A stretch of DNA of 64,000 bases from Stigmatella aurantiaca DW4/3-1 (GTDB taxonomy: Bacteria; Myxococcota; Myxococcia; Myxococcales; Myxococcaceae), in the NCBI RefSeq assembly GCF_000165485.1, contig NC_014623.1, positions 3,677,501 through 3,741,500 of the forward strand, read 5' to 3'. A program made the translations under genes and the position numbers. Shown piece by piece: positions 49,605-56,772 of this stretch (the first letter of the stretch is position 1; each line of letters opens with the position of its first letter). The notes beneath the pieces are model-generated. The model searched no databases and was not told where the DNA came from. It saw only the letters and a program-made list of their open reading frames with translations.

Positions 49605-50177
49605 TCAGTTCGATGCGCGGACCAGCCAGTACCAGTGGGACGCGGCGAGGCGGCGCCGGCTCTTCTGCGCATCTCGCAGCGCGAAGCAGGGGGCGAAGAC
49701 CTCCTGGATGGCCGTGGGGGAAAGCCGCAGATCGCTCGGGGTCGAATCCAACGCCCAGATCAGGTGGATGCCCCCGGGCTTGAGAAGCCGGGACACTTCT
49801 GCCACATAAGCCAGCTGGCCCTGAGGGTCGAAACAATGAAAACAGCCGACGTCGAAGGAGAAGTCGAACGGGCCGCTGAGCGCCTCCAAGCGGGTGACAT
49901 CTCCCACGAGGAATTCGGGCTGGACGCTATCCCTGGCAACACTCTCCCGCGCCTGGGCGATCGCGACGGAGGAGAAGTCGACTCCGGTCGCGCGCAATCC
50001 CTGGTGCGCCAGATAGCGCGTGAACCTTCCGACCCCGCACCCCAGTTCCAGGGAACTCCGGGGATTTCCCTGGCGGGCCAACGCTTTGACTTCCTTTGGA
50101 ATGCGGATGTCACCCCAGAATGTGAAGGGAGCACGGTAGGCGCGATCGAAATCGGCGCTCGTCATGGGCGCGGTCAT
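49605..50177 (-). CDS. Class I SAM-dependent methyltransferase
   Basis: A 190-residue protein with motif I LELGCGVGRFTRYLA, an acidic residue after beta-2 (ATGVDFSS), and FDFSFDVGCFHCFD. It resembles small-molecule methyltransferases of the UbiE/TehB type. AGGAGACATC precedes the ATG at 50177. It is divergent from the MarR regulator across 61 AT-rich bases, and 17 bases separate it from the following prolyl oligopeptidase, so all three minus-strand genes may be one MarR-controlled operon. Confidence 0.85.
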   Translation of the reverse strand: MTAPMTSADFDRAYRAPFTFWGDIRIPKEVKALARQGNPRSSLELGCGVGRFTRYLAHQGLRATGVDFSSVAIAQARESVARDSVQPEFLVGDVTRLEALSGPFDFSFDVGCFHCFDPQGQLAYVAEVSRLLKPGGIHLIWALDSTPSDLRLSPTAIQEVFAPCFALRDAQKSRRRLAASHWYWLVRASN

Positions 50178-50223
50178 GATGTCTCCTGAACTCCGATGCG
50201 AAGCGGCATCGGACGGAATCCAA

Positions 50224-50241
50224 CATATATAGCATACTATG
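50224..50241. promoter_or_regulatory. Possible MarR operator
   Basis: CATATATAGCATACTATG contains CATA/TATG outer arms and an ATAG-CATA-CTAT core, in an AT-rich gap between the methyltransferase and marR genes and over the marR start. The symmetry is imperfect. Confidence 0.4.
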
Positions 50242-50715
50242 AAAGTCAAGCGCGACCCCCATTGGGACCCTGAAGCCACGCCGACCTTCTGGATCAACCA
50301 CGCGTCCCGGCTGCTGATGCGCCAGTTCGAGCAGCGGCTTCGCCCGCTCGACTTCGGGATGGCCTACCTGCCCGTCGTCATCGCGTTGGAGGAGAACGGG
50401 ACGCTCTTGCAGAAGGAACTCGCCGTGCGAGCGCATGTCGAGCAACCCACGATGGCTGCCCTGCTCACGCGGATGGAGCGCGATGGGCTCATCACGCGTG
50501 AGCCGCATCCGGACGACAAGCGCGCAAGCCAGATCTCGCTTTCGGCGAAGGGAAGGGCGCGCCTGCCTTTGGCGAAAGAGCAGCTCCGGGAAGTCGTCGG
50601 CCAGGCGACCGCGGGCTTCAGCGACCGCGAACGCGCGGTGCTCATGGGGCTGCTGCGCCGCATGGTGAGCAATCTAGGCTCGGAGGCTGAGGAGGGCGGT
50701 GATCACGGCCCGTGA
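50239..50715 (+). CDS. MarR-family transcriptional regulator
   Basis: A 158-residue winged-helix protein. Helices LLMRQFEQRLRPLDFG and VIALEENGTLLQKELAVRAHV lead into the recognition helix (EQPTMAALLTRMERDGLI) and the wing with the conserved DDKRASQISLSAKG. It is divergent from the methyltransferase gene, and MarR proteins usually repress such neighbours until a phenolic or oxidative ligand binds. The ATG overlaps the AT-rich candidate operator. Confidence 0.88.
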   Translation: MKVKRDPHWDPEATPTFWINHASRLLMRQFEQRLRPLDFGMAYLPVVIALEENGTLLQKELAVRAHVEQPTMAALLTRMERDGLITREPHPDDKRASQISLSAKGRARLPLAKEQLREVVGQATAGFSDRERAVLMGLLRRMVSNLGSEAEEGGDHGP

Positions 50716-51309
50716 CACTGCTCTCCCGAATTCGCGTTCGAGCTCCATGCGCAGCAGGGGGCTACGTCCGGTTCGGCTCGCTGCCATGAAGGCCATGCGC
50801 GCGAGCTCTATCCATCCCTGCTCTTCAGCGTAGAAGTCTGGATGACGACGCGCAGGATGTCGCGGAGGCTCGCGACACGGAGTCGACTGATGTGATGGGA
50901 TCAACGGCTTCGCCCGACTTCCGTATCACGGACAATGCCTTTCAGTCCTGGCATGGAGGAGCCCTCGTCGGACAACCGCCAGGTGGTCACGACCGAGTCC
51001 GAGCAAGGCATCATCCTCGATGGACGCCCAGTGCTGGGTCACGCTTGAGTACTGTCAGTACCCGGGCACCAACTACGGGTATTGCACGCAGAACGGTCAT
51101 TGCACCAACGCCCAGTTCAAGAAGAACTGCCTCGCGCTCTACAAGAAGACTTGTGAGTCCTTTCAAGACCTGACAGCCGGTCACAGAGGCCCGGCGCCCG
51201 CGAGGGGGCTGGGCTTCGTGCCGTGCGGATTCAACCGCTGAGTACGAGGCAGCAAGAGGGCGGAGGCCCGCCACCTTTTCTTGACTGTATGTTCCAGAAT
51301 CTATATTCC
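50716..51309. other. Non-coding or degenerate stretch between marR and tetR
   Basis: About 590 bases without a gene that I can support with confidence. A minus-strand frame at 50674-50904 (76 codons) has plausible composition (HPDFYAEEQGWIELARMAF) but no family and overlaps marR. The Cys-rich frame at 51020-51187 looks like the damaged end of a secreted-protein gene and is listed separately. A TetR operator lies at the right end. Confidence 0.45.
50954..51187 (+). pseudogene. Frameshifted remnant of a small Cys-rich secreted protein
   Basis: From ATG 50954 one frame reads MEEPSSDNRQVVTTESEQG and stays open only to 51047. The next frame from about 51020 reads AQCWVTLEYCQYPGTNYGYC and CTNAQFKKNCLALYKKTC, six Cys with regular spacing. 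A single shift between the two would join them into one small protein. I read this as a decayed secreted-peptide gene; a sequencing error is the alternative. Confidence 0.4.
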
Positions 51310-51311
51310 AT
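51291..51311. promoter_or_regulatory. TetR operator copy 1 (before tetR)
   Basis: GTTCCAGAATCTATATTCCAT, overlapping the tetR start codon, matches the 21 bases before the downstream oxidoreductase gene at 15 positions, including both TTCC/ATTCC arms. Autoregulation is inferred. Confidence 0.6.
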
Positions 51312-51882
51312 GACCATGGCCAGACCCAAGGCGTTCGATACGGAGGAGGCGCTGGATGCCGCGATCGGCGTGTTCCGCGAGCATGGCTTCGAGGGGACCT
51401 CGGCCGACATGCTGGTCAAGGCCATGGGAATTGGCCGCCAGAGCCTCTACGACACCTTCGGCGACAAATGGGGCCTCTATTGCGCCGCCCTACGGCGCTA
51501 TTCGGTCCTGGAAAGCGGGGCCCACGCCGAGGCCCTGCGCAGTCGGCCGCGGGCCATCGAAGGCCTTCGTGCCATGGTGGAGCGCCTGGTCGAGGACGCC
51601 GGGCAGGCATGCCTGGGGATCGGGTCCATCTGCGAGTTCGGCCGCTCCCGGGCTGATCTGGCGCAAATCCACGCTGCTGCCGAGCGGGCGCTGCACCGCA
51701 TGATCGTCGAACGCGTGCGCGTGGCCCAGGCCGACGGTGACGTCGGCGCCGATCTGAACCCCGAAGAGGTTGCAGGTTTCCTCCTCGCGAGCTTCGCCGC
51801 CATCCGCATCGCCGCCCGGGGAGGGGCCGGTACCGGCCAGCTGCGCGGACTGGGCCGTCTCGCGTTGCGTGCTCTGCGGTGA
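51310..51882 (+). CDS. TetR-family regulator of the adjacent oxidoreductase
   Basis: A 190-residue protein. MARPKAFDTEEALDAAIGVF opens the helix-turn-helix, which continues as TSADMLVKAMGIGRQSLYDTFGDK, the usual TetR recognition helix. The C-terminal ligand domain has GIGSICEFGRSRADL. ATG 51310 or 51316 can start it. The oxidoreductase gene follows after 52 bases, and both have the same candidate operator, so this is a local repressor responding to an electrophile or quinone. Confidence 0.88.
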   Translation: MTMARPKAFDTEEALDAAIGVFREHGFEGTSADMLVKAMGIGRQSLYDTFGDKWGLYCAALRRYSVLESGAHAEALRSRPRAIEGLRAMVERLVEDAGQACLGIGSICEFGRSRADLAQIHAAAERALHRMIVERVRVAQADGDVGADLNPEEVAGFLLASFAAIRIAARGGAGTGQLRGLGRLALRALR

Positions 51883-51899
51883 GCGTCTTTTTTTGCGCA

Positions 51900-51920
51900 G
51901 TTCCGGAATGAACATTCCAC
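51900..51920. promoter_or_regulatory. TetR operator copy 2 (before the oxidoreductase)
   Basis: GTTCCGGAATGAACATTCCAC contains the perfect inverted repeat GGAATG-AA-CATTCC and matches the site before tetR. It lies 15 bases before the gene start. Confidence 0.65.
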
Positions 51921-51934
51921 TTAAGGAGAGACCG

Positions 51935-52903
51935 ATGAAAGCTGTCGTGATGAACCGCCAGGGTGGGCCCGAGGTCATGGTGTTCGCGGAGCGGCCCGAG
52001 CCGGTCGCGGGGCCGGGCGAGGTGCTCGTCGAGATCGCTGCGGCGGGCGTGAATTTCATGGACACGGGCGTGCGGCGGGGGCTTGCCTGGACCGACATGC
52101 CGAACCCGAAGGTTCTGGGCGTCGAAGGTGCCGGGCGGCTCCTGTCTGTTGGCGCCGGCGTCGATCCGGCGTGGGTGGGACGCCGGGTCGCCTGGGTCTA
52201 CGCGCCCGGCAGCTACGCCGAACGGATCTCCATCCCGGTCGATGCGATCGTGCCGCTGCCCGACGCCATCGATGATCGCACGGGGGCGGCGGTGATGATG
52301 CAGGGTCTGACCGCGAGCCACTTCGCCACCGACTTCCATCCTGTGCAACCCGGCGAGGTTGCGCTCGTCCATGCCGCCGCGGGTGGCCTGGGCCTGCTCC
52401 TCACCCAGATCATCAAGCTGAGGGGCGGCCATGTCATCGGCCGCGTGTCGCATGCGGACAAGGTCGCCGCCGCGCGCGAGGCAGGCGCCGATCATGTGAT
52501 CGTCGACACCGAGGGCCGGTTCGCCGATGAGGCGGTCCGCCTCTCCGGCGGCGACGGCGTGCACGTGGTCTACGACGGCTCGGGTCCGAAGACCTTCCAT
52601 GCCTCCCTGGCCGCCTTGCGCCGCAGCGGGACCTTTTGCTGGTACGGGCCGGTGCTTGGCGGGCCCGGGCCCATCGACTTGATGAGCCTGCCCAAGAGCA
52701 TCAAGCTCGGCTACGCGGTCTTCTCGGACCATGTCGCGACCCGCGAGCTGCTGCGCAGCCGCGTTGCGCGCCTGTTCGACTGGATCGCTGCCGGCGCGCT
52801 GAAGGTCCGGATCGGGGGCGTCTATCCGCTGGCCGAAGCCGCGCGGGCCCATGCGGACATGGAAAGCCGCCGCACGACCGGCAAGCTGCTGCTCATCCCG
52901 TAA
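51935..52903 (+). CDS. NADPH:quinone oxidoreductase-like medium-chain dehydrogenase
   Basis: A 322-residue MDR-superfamily protein without the structural zinc Cys cluster. The GroES-like N-terminus has MKAVVMNRQGGPEVM and AAGVNFMDTGVRRG. The Rossmann nucleotide-binding region has VALVHAAAGGLGLLLTQ, the AxxGGxG pattern of quinone reductases. It probably reduces quinones or enones with NADPH in the cytoplasm. AAGGAGAG precedes ATG 51935; an ATG at 51908 is in frame but lies inside the operator. The end overlaps the convergent histidine-kinase gene by 11 bases. Confidence 0.88.
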   Translation: MKAVVMNRQGGPEVMVFAERPEPVAGPGEVLVEIAAAGVNFMDTGVRRGLAWTDMPNPKVLGVEGAGRLLSVGAGVDPAWVGRRVAWVYAPGSYAERISIPVDAIVPLPDAIDDRTGAAVMMQGLTASHFATDFHPVQPGEVALVHAAAGGLGLLLTQIIKLRGGHVIGRVSHADKVAAAREAGADHVIVDTEGRFADEAVRLSGGDGVHVVYDGSGPKTFHASLAALRRSGTFCWYGPVLGGPGPIDLMSLPKSIKLGYAVFSDHVATRELLRSRVARLFDWIAAGALKVRIGGVYPLAEAARAHADMESRRTTGKLLLIP

Positions 52904-54245
52904 TGCGCCCCGTGGCTGCCGGTGCCACCGGCAGCAGCAGCGTCGCGCGCAGGCCACCGCCGCTCCGGTTGGCGAGCACGAGTTCGCCGTCCAGTGTGGC
53001 CGCCAGCTGCTGAGCGATGGCCAGCCCCAGTCCGGTGCCGCCGGTATCGCGGTTGCGCGAGCTTTCCAGCCGGTAGAACGGTTGCAGCACCGCTTGCATC
53101 TCCTGCTCGGGAATGCCCGGGCCATGGTCGCACACGTCCACGGCCACGCGCCCGTCGTCGAGTCGGCGCACGCCGACCTCGGCGCTGCCGCCGTACTTCA
53201 CCGCGTTGTCGATCAGGTTCTCGAGGATGCGCCGCAATGCCGGAGGCCGCGTGCTCAGCGCAGCGCGCACGCATTCGCCCAGCGCGACCGGCTTGCCCGC
53301 GTCTTGGTAGTCGCACACCACGCTGTCGAGCAATGCGTGCAGGTCCAGCCGCACCTCCGGACCGGTGGCGCCGTGGGTGCTGCGCGCGTAGGCGATGCCC
53401 TCGCGCACCAGCTGATGCAACTGCCCCAGGTCGCCGCTCAGGCGATCACGGTCGGCTCCCTCCTCCATCGCTTCCAGGCGCAGCTTCATGCGCGTGATCG
53501 GGGTTTGCAGGTCGTGCGAGATCGCGGCCAGGATCTGCAACCGCTCCGCGAGATAGTGGCCGATGCGCGCCTGCATCGCGTTGAACGCGGTGGCGGCCTT
53601 GACCACTTCCACAGGCCCTTCCTGTGGCAGCGGCGGGCGAGCGCGCGCCGGGTCCAGCCGCTCGACCGCGTCGGCCAGCTGCACCAGCGGTCGCGTCGCC
53701 AGCCGCACCGCCAGCCACGCGCACAACAGCAGCAGCGCCAGCTGCGCCGCCAGCACCACCGGCAGCCAGCGCGCGATCGGCATCACCGAGGGCGTGACCT
53801 CGATGGTCAACGGCTGGCTGTCGGCCAGTGTGAGTTCCACCTCGAAGCGCTCCGGTGAGGTGGACACCGTGCGCGCCCGCAGGTGGTAGTGATGGTCCAG
53901 GCTGCGGTCAATCAGGGCGGTGACCTCGCGCGCGCGGTCGCTGGTCAGGGGCACGCCCTCCCGCGCCGGGCCGAGCAGGTAGCGGTAGGTGCGCCGCTCC
54001 AGGCGCGGCGCCCATTGCGCGCGCTCGGTTGGGCTCAGGCGTTCAAGCAGGGCCACACTGACGGTCACGTCCTGGTCCAGGTGGGTGAGCATCATCGAAC
54101 GGGCGGCCACGCAGCGCTCGGAGAACAGCAGCGAGAAGGACAGCGCGTGCGCGAGCAGCAAGCCGGTGAACAGGATCAGGGTCAGGCGCGCGGCGAGGGT
54201 GCGTGGCAGCAGGCGCCGCAAGCCAGTGAGTGGGGGGGCGTTCAT
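52893..54245 (-). CDS. Sensor histidine kinase (EnvZ/OmpR-group)
   Basis: A 450-residue sensor. Two membrane helices (about 15-40 and 160-185) flank a periplasmic domain of about 115 residues. The HAMP linker follows, then the dimerisation helix ILAAISHDLQTPITRMKLR with the phospho-accepting His, and the ATPase domain with NLIDNAVKYGG (N box), CDHGPGIPEQE (G1) and GGTGLGLAIAQQL (G2). The ATG overlaps the response-regulator stop (ATGA at 54242-54245), so they are one operon. The input signal is unknown. Confidence 0.92.
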   Translation of the reverse strand: MNAPPLTGLRRLLPRTLAARLTLILFTGLLLAHALSFSLLFSERCVAARSMMLTHLDQDVTVSVALLERLSPTERAQWAPRLERRTYRYLLGPAREGVPLTSDRAREVTALIDRSLDHHYHLRARTVSTSPERFEVELTLADSQPLTIEVTPSVMPIARWLPVVLAAQLALLLLCAWLAVRLATRPLVQLADAVERLDPARARPPLPQEGPVEVVKAATAFNAMQARIGHYLAERLQILAAISHDLQTPITRMKLRLEAMEEGADRDRLSGDLGQLHQLVREGIAYARSTHGATGPEVRLDLHALLDSVVCDYQDAGKPVALGECVRAALSTRPPALRRILENLIDNAVKYGGSAEVGVRRLDDGRVAVDVCDHGPGIPEQEMQAVLQPFYRLESSRNRDTGGTGLGLAIAQQLAATLDGELVLANRSGGGLRATLLLPVAPAATGRITG

Positions 54246-54964
54246 GCGCTCTCGCCGAGCAGGATCACGGGCTGACAGAACACATAGCCCTCGCTGCGCA
54301 CGGTCTTGATGTAGGCCTGCTCGCGCGCGTCGTCGCGCAGGCGCTGGCGCAGGCGGCTGACGAGCAGGTCGATGGATCGGTCGAACAGCTCGGCGTCGCG
54401 GCCCCGGGTGAGGTTGAGCAGCTGGTCGCGGCTGAGCACGCGTTGTGGGTGGTCGAGGAACACGCGCAGCAGGCGGAACTCCGCGCCACTGAGCGGGTAG
54501 GCGGTGCCGTCCTCGTCAAGCAGGTGGCGCGCGGTGGTGTCCAGCCGCCACTGGCCGAATCTGAGCAGCCGACCCGCCTCGGTGACCTGAAGATTGGGCG
54601 GCAACATGCGCGTGCGTCGGAGCACCGCGTTGATGCGCGCGAGCAGCTCGCGCGCGGAGAACGGTTTGACCACGTAGTCGTCCGCCCCCATCTCCAGGCC
54701 GACGATGCGATCGGTCTCCTCATCGCGCGCGGTGAGCATCACCACCGGAACGTTGCGGTGCGTGCTGGCGCGCAGGTTGCGGCACAGGGACAGACCGTCC
54801 TCACCGGGCAGCATCACGTCGAGTACGATCAGGTCGACGTCGCTGGTGTCCAGCGCCGCGCGCATCTCGCGGCCGTCGGCGGCGAGCGTGGTGCGCAGGC
54901 CGTTGCGCTGCAGGTATTCGCCGACCATGCGACGGATTTCGCGGTCGTCGTCGACAATGTTGAT
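54242..54964 (-). CDS. OmpR-family response regulator with no canonical start codon
   Basis: The receiver domain has IVDDDREIRRM, the phospho-acceptor Asp in LIVLDVMLPGEDG and the conserved Lys in VVKPFSA; a winged-helix DNA-binding domain follows (LSGAEFRLLRVFLDHP, DRSIDLLVSRLRQRL). The frame is open only back to 54973, where a stop occurs, and has no ATG, GTG or TTG before 54928. Starting at 54928 would remove the acidic DDD pocket. ATT (54958) or ATC (54964), with GAGGGGA just upstream, would keep it. The missing few codons suggest a join or small deletion here. Coupled to the kinase gene. Confidence 0.78.
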   Translation of the reverse strand: MNIVDDDREIRRMVGEYLQRNGLRTTLAADGREMRAALDTSDVDLIVLDVMLPGEDGLSLCRNLRASTHRNVPVVMLTARDEETDRIVGLEMGADDYVVKPFSARELLARINAVLRRTRMLPPNLQVTEAGRLLRFGQWRLDTTARHLLDEDGTAYPLSGAEFRLLRVFLDHPQRVLSRDQLLNLTRGRDAELFDRSIDLLVSRLRQRLRDDAREQAYIKTVRSEGYVFCQPVILLGESA

Positions 54965-54973
54965 TCCCCTCGC

Positions 54974-54997
54974 TCAGAGGTCGTGAGCCACCTCTGA
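54974..54997. promoter_or_regulatory. Perfect inverted repeat between the response-regulator and amidase genes
   Basis: TCAGAGGT and ACCTCTGA, eight-base perfect arms around an eight-base centre, lie in the 60-base gap between the two divergent genes. This is an operator or a small hairpin at the junction; which one is not clear. Confidence 0.5.
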
Positions 54998-55025
54998 CTG
55001 GAGGGGCGCGCTAAGCTGTCGGACC

Positions 55026-56702
55026 ATGTCCTATCAACGCGCTCCGGTGAAGGCTCCCAGGATGTCGGGTGTGGCCCTTAAGGCCATGGTGAACACGCTG
55101 GAGCGGGGCGTCGTCGGCCCCGTGCTGGTGGAGAAGTTGATGCGGGACAGCGGCATCGAGCAGTGGCGCGAGCTGTCCGCGGGCGATGCTCCCCCCATCC
55201 AGTACCCCTTGCCCCCTGGCGCGCCCGCAGCCGAGCCTCAGACGCCGCTGGAGCAGGCCGCTCGCGCCATAGCCACGTCGCCCGTGACGCTGGAACGGGA
55301 GACGGTGGCCACGTTCGCCCGGGCCTATCGGGACGGGACAACGGACCCTGTGGCCGTGGTGAAGCGGGCCCATGCGGCCATCGAACGGTTGGACGGCGGC
55401 GCGGATCGCCTGGGCCTCTTTATCGCCCGCAAGCCGGAGGAGGTGCTGAGCGCAGCGGAGGCTTCCTCGGAGCGGCTGCGCGCGGGCATGCCCCTGAGCG
55501 TGCTGGACGGCGTGCCCGTGGTGCTCAAGGACGAGGTGGACCTGGCCGGGTTTCCCACCACGCTGGGCACCACGTACCGCACGGAGGTGGCTCGGGCGGA
55601 CTCGACGGTCGCCGCGCGCTTGAAGGCTGCGGGCGCCCTCATCCTGGGCAAGGCCAACATGAATGAAATTGGCATCAACCCCATCGGGTTGAACCCGCAC
55701 TACGGCGCCGCGCGCAACCCGTGGAACCGGGGCCACATCACCGGCGGCAGCTCCAGTGCTTCCAGCGCCGCCGTGGCCGCGGGCCTGTGTCCGCTGAGCA
55801 TCGGCGCGGACGGAGGCGGCTCCATCCGCATCCCCGCCGCGCTCTGCGGCATCGTGGGCCTCAAGGCCACCTGGGGCCGTATCCCGGAGACGGGCGTGCC
55901 GCCGCTGTGCTGGAACGTGGCGCACGTGGGCCCCATGGGCCTCACCGTGGACGACGTCGCCGCGATGTATGCGATTCTGGCCGGGCCGGATGGCCACGAC
56001 GTCGTCGCACGCGACCAGCCCGTGCACCACCTGTCACGCTATGAGGACGGCTCGCTCCAGGGAATCCGCCTGGGCGTGTGCACGCCCTACTTCGAGGACG
56101 CGGACCCCGATGTCGTCACACGCTGCAAGGACGCCCTGCGCGCCCTCACCGACGCGGGCGCCACGGTGGTGGAGCTTCCCCCGCCCGACCTCAACGCCAT
56201 CCTCTGGACGCACAGCTGCATCATCCTGAGCGAGATGGCCGAGGCGGTGCTGCCCCAACTCAAGGCCCGCGCGTCCGTGTTCGGTCTGGACTCGCGCGCC
56301 AACTTGGCGCTGGGCCGCCAGTTCCGGGCCACGGACTTCGTCCACGCCCTGCGGCACCGGCACCGGCTGACCCGTGAGCTCCTGGCGCTGATGGCGGACG
56401 TGGACGTGCTCGTCACCCCCACCACCGCGTGCACCGCGCCCGCCATTCCCGAGTCCACGCTCCCCGCAGGCGAGTCCAACCTGCCCGTGGTAGACGCGCT
56501 CATGCGCTTCGTCCGCCTGGCGAACCTCACCGGCAACCCCGCCCTTTCCGTCCCCGCGGGCTTTGACCGAGCGGGTCTGCCCGTGGGCGTGCACCTTACC
56601 GGGCGGCCTTACGAGGAGCACCTCCTCCTGCGCCTGGGCCGTGTGGTGGAGCGGGCAGCCGAGTGCCGCACCCCGTCAACCCACGTCCGCGTCCTCGGAT
56701 GA
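55026..56702 (+). CDS. Amidase-signature family amidohydrolase
   Basis: A 558-residue amidase-signature enzyme with the Lys-cisSer-Ser triad: K168 in VVLKDEVDLAG, S243 in ITGGSSSASSAAV and S266 in GADGGGSIRIPAA. Such enzymes hydrolyse amides, including acyl amides and aminoacyl-tRNA in other subfamilies. The extra 100 N-terminal residues are seen in fungal-type and some bacterial amidases. There is no signal peptide. It is divergent from the response-regulator gene. The T3SS-type promoter motif starts only nine bases after its stop. Confidence 0.88.
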   Translation: MSYQRAPVKAPRMSGVALKAMVNTLERGVVGPVLVEKLMRDSGIEQWRELSAGDAPPIQYPLPPGAPAAEPQTPLEQAARAIATSPVTLERETVATFARAYRDGTTDPVAVVKRAHAAIERLDGGADRLGLFIARKPEEVLSAAEASSERLRAGMPLSVLDGVPVVLKDEVDLAGFPTTLGTTYRTEVARADSTVAARLKAAGALILGKANMNEIGINPIGLNPHYGAARNPWNRGHITGGSSSASSAAVAAGLCPLSIGADGGGSIRIPAALCGIVGLKATWGRIPETGVPPLCWNVAHVGPMGLTVDDVAAMYAILAGPDGHDVVARDQPVHHLSRYEDGSLQGIRLGVCTPYFEDADPDVVTRCKDALRALTDAGATVVELPPPDLNAILWTHSCIILSEMAEAVLPQLKARASVFGLDSRANLALGRQFRATDFVHALRHRHRLTRELLALMADVDVLVTPTTACTAPAIPESTLPAGESNLPVVDALMRFVRLANLTGNPALSVPAGFDRAGLPVGVHLTGRPYEEHLLLRLGRVVERAAECRTPSTHVRVLG

Positions 56703-56710
56703 GCTGGCGG

Positions 56711-56741
56711 GACAACTCTTTCTCGCAGGTCCCGATAACTC
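56711..56741 (+). promoter_or_regulatory. T3SS-regulon promoter motif before the lipase-like gene
   Basis: GACAACT at 56711-56717, a spacer of exactly 16 bases and GATAACTC at 56734-56741 match the two-box pattern at the T3SS locus 40 kb away with two changes. The second box lies 32 bases before the ATG. Confidence 0.55.
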
Positions 56742-56772
56742 CCTGGAACCCGAGAATCCAGAGGACCTGACC

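Noticed and set aside
50674-50904. 76-codon minus-strand frame
   Set aside because: Plausible composition but no family, no ribosome site and overlap with marR; kept only as a remark in the gap entry.
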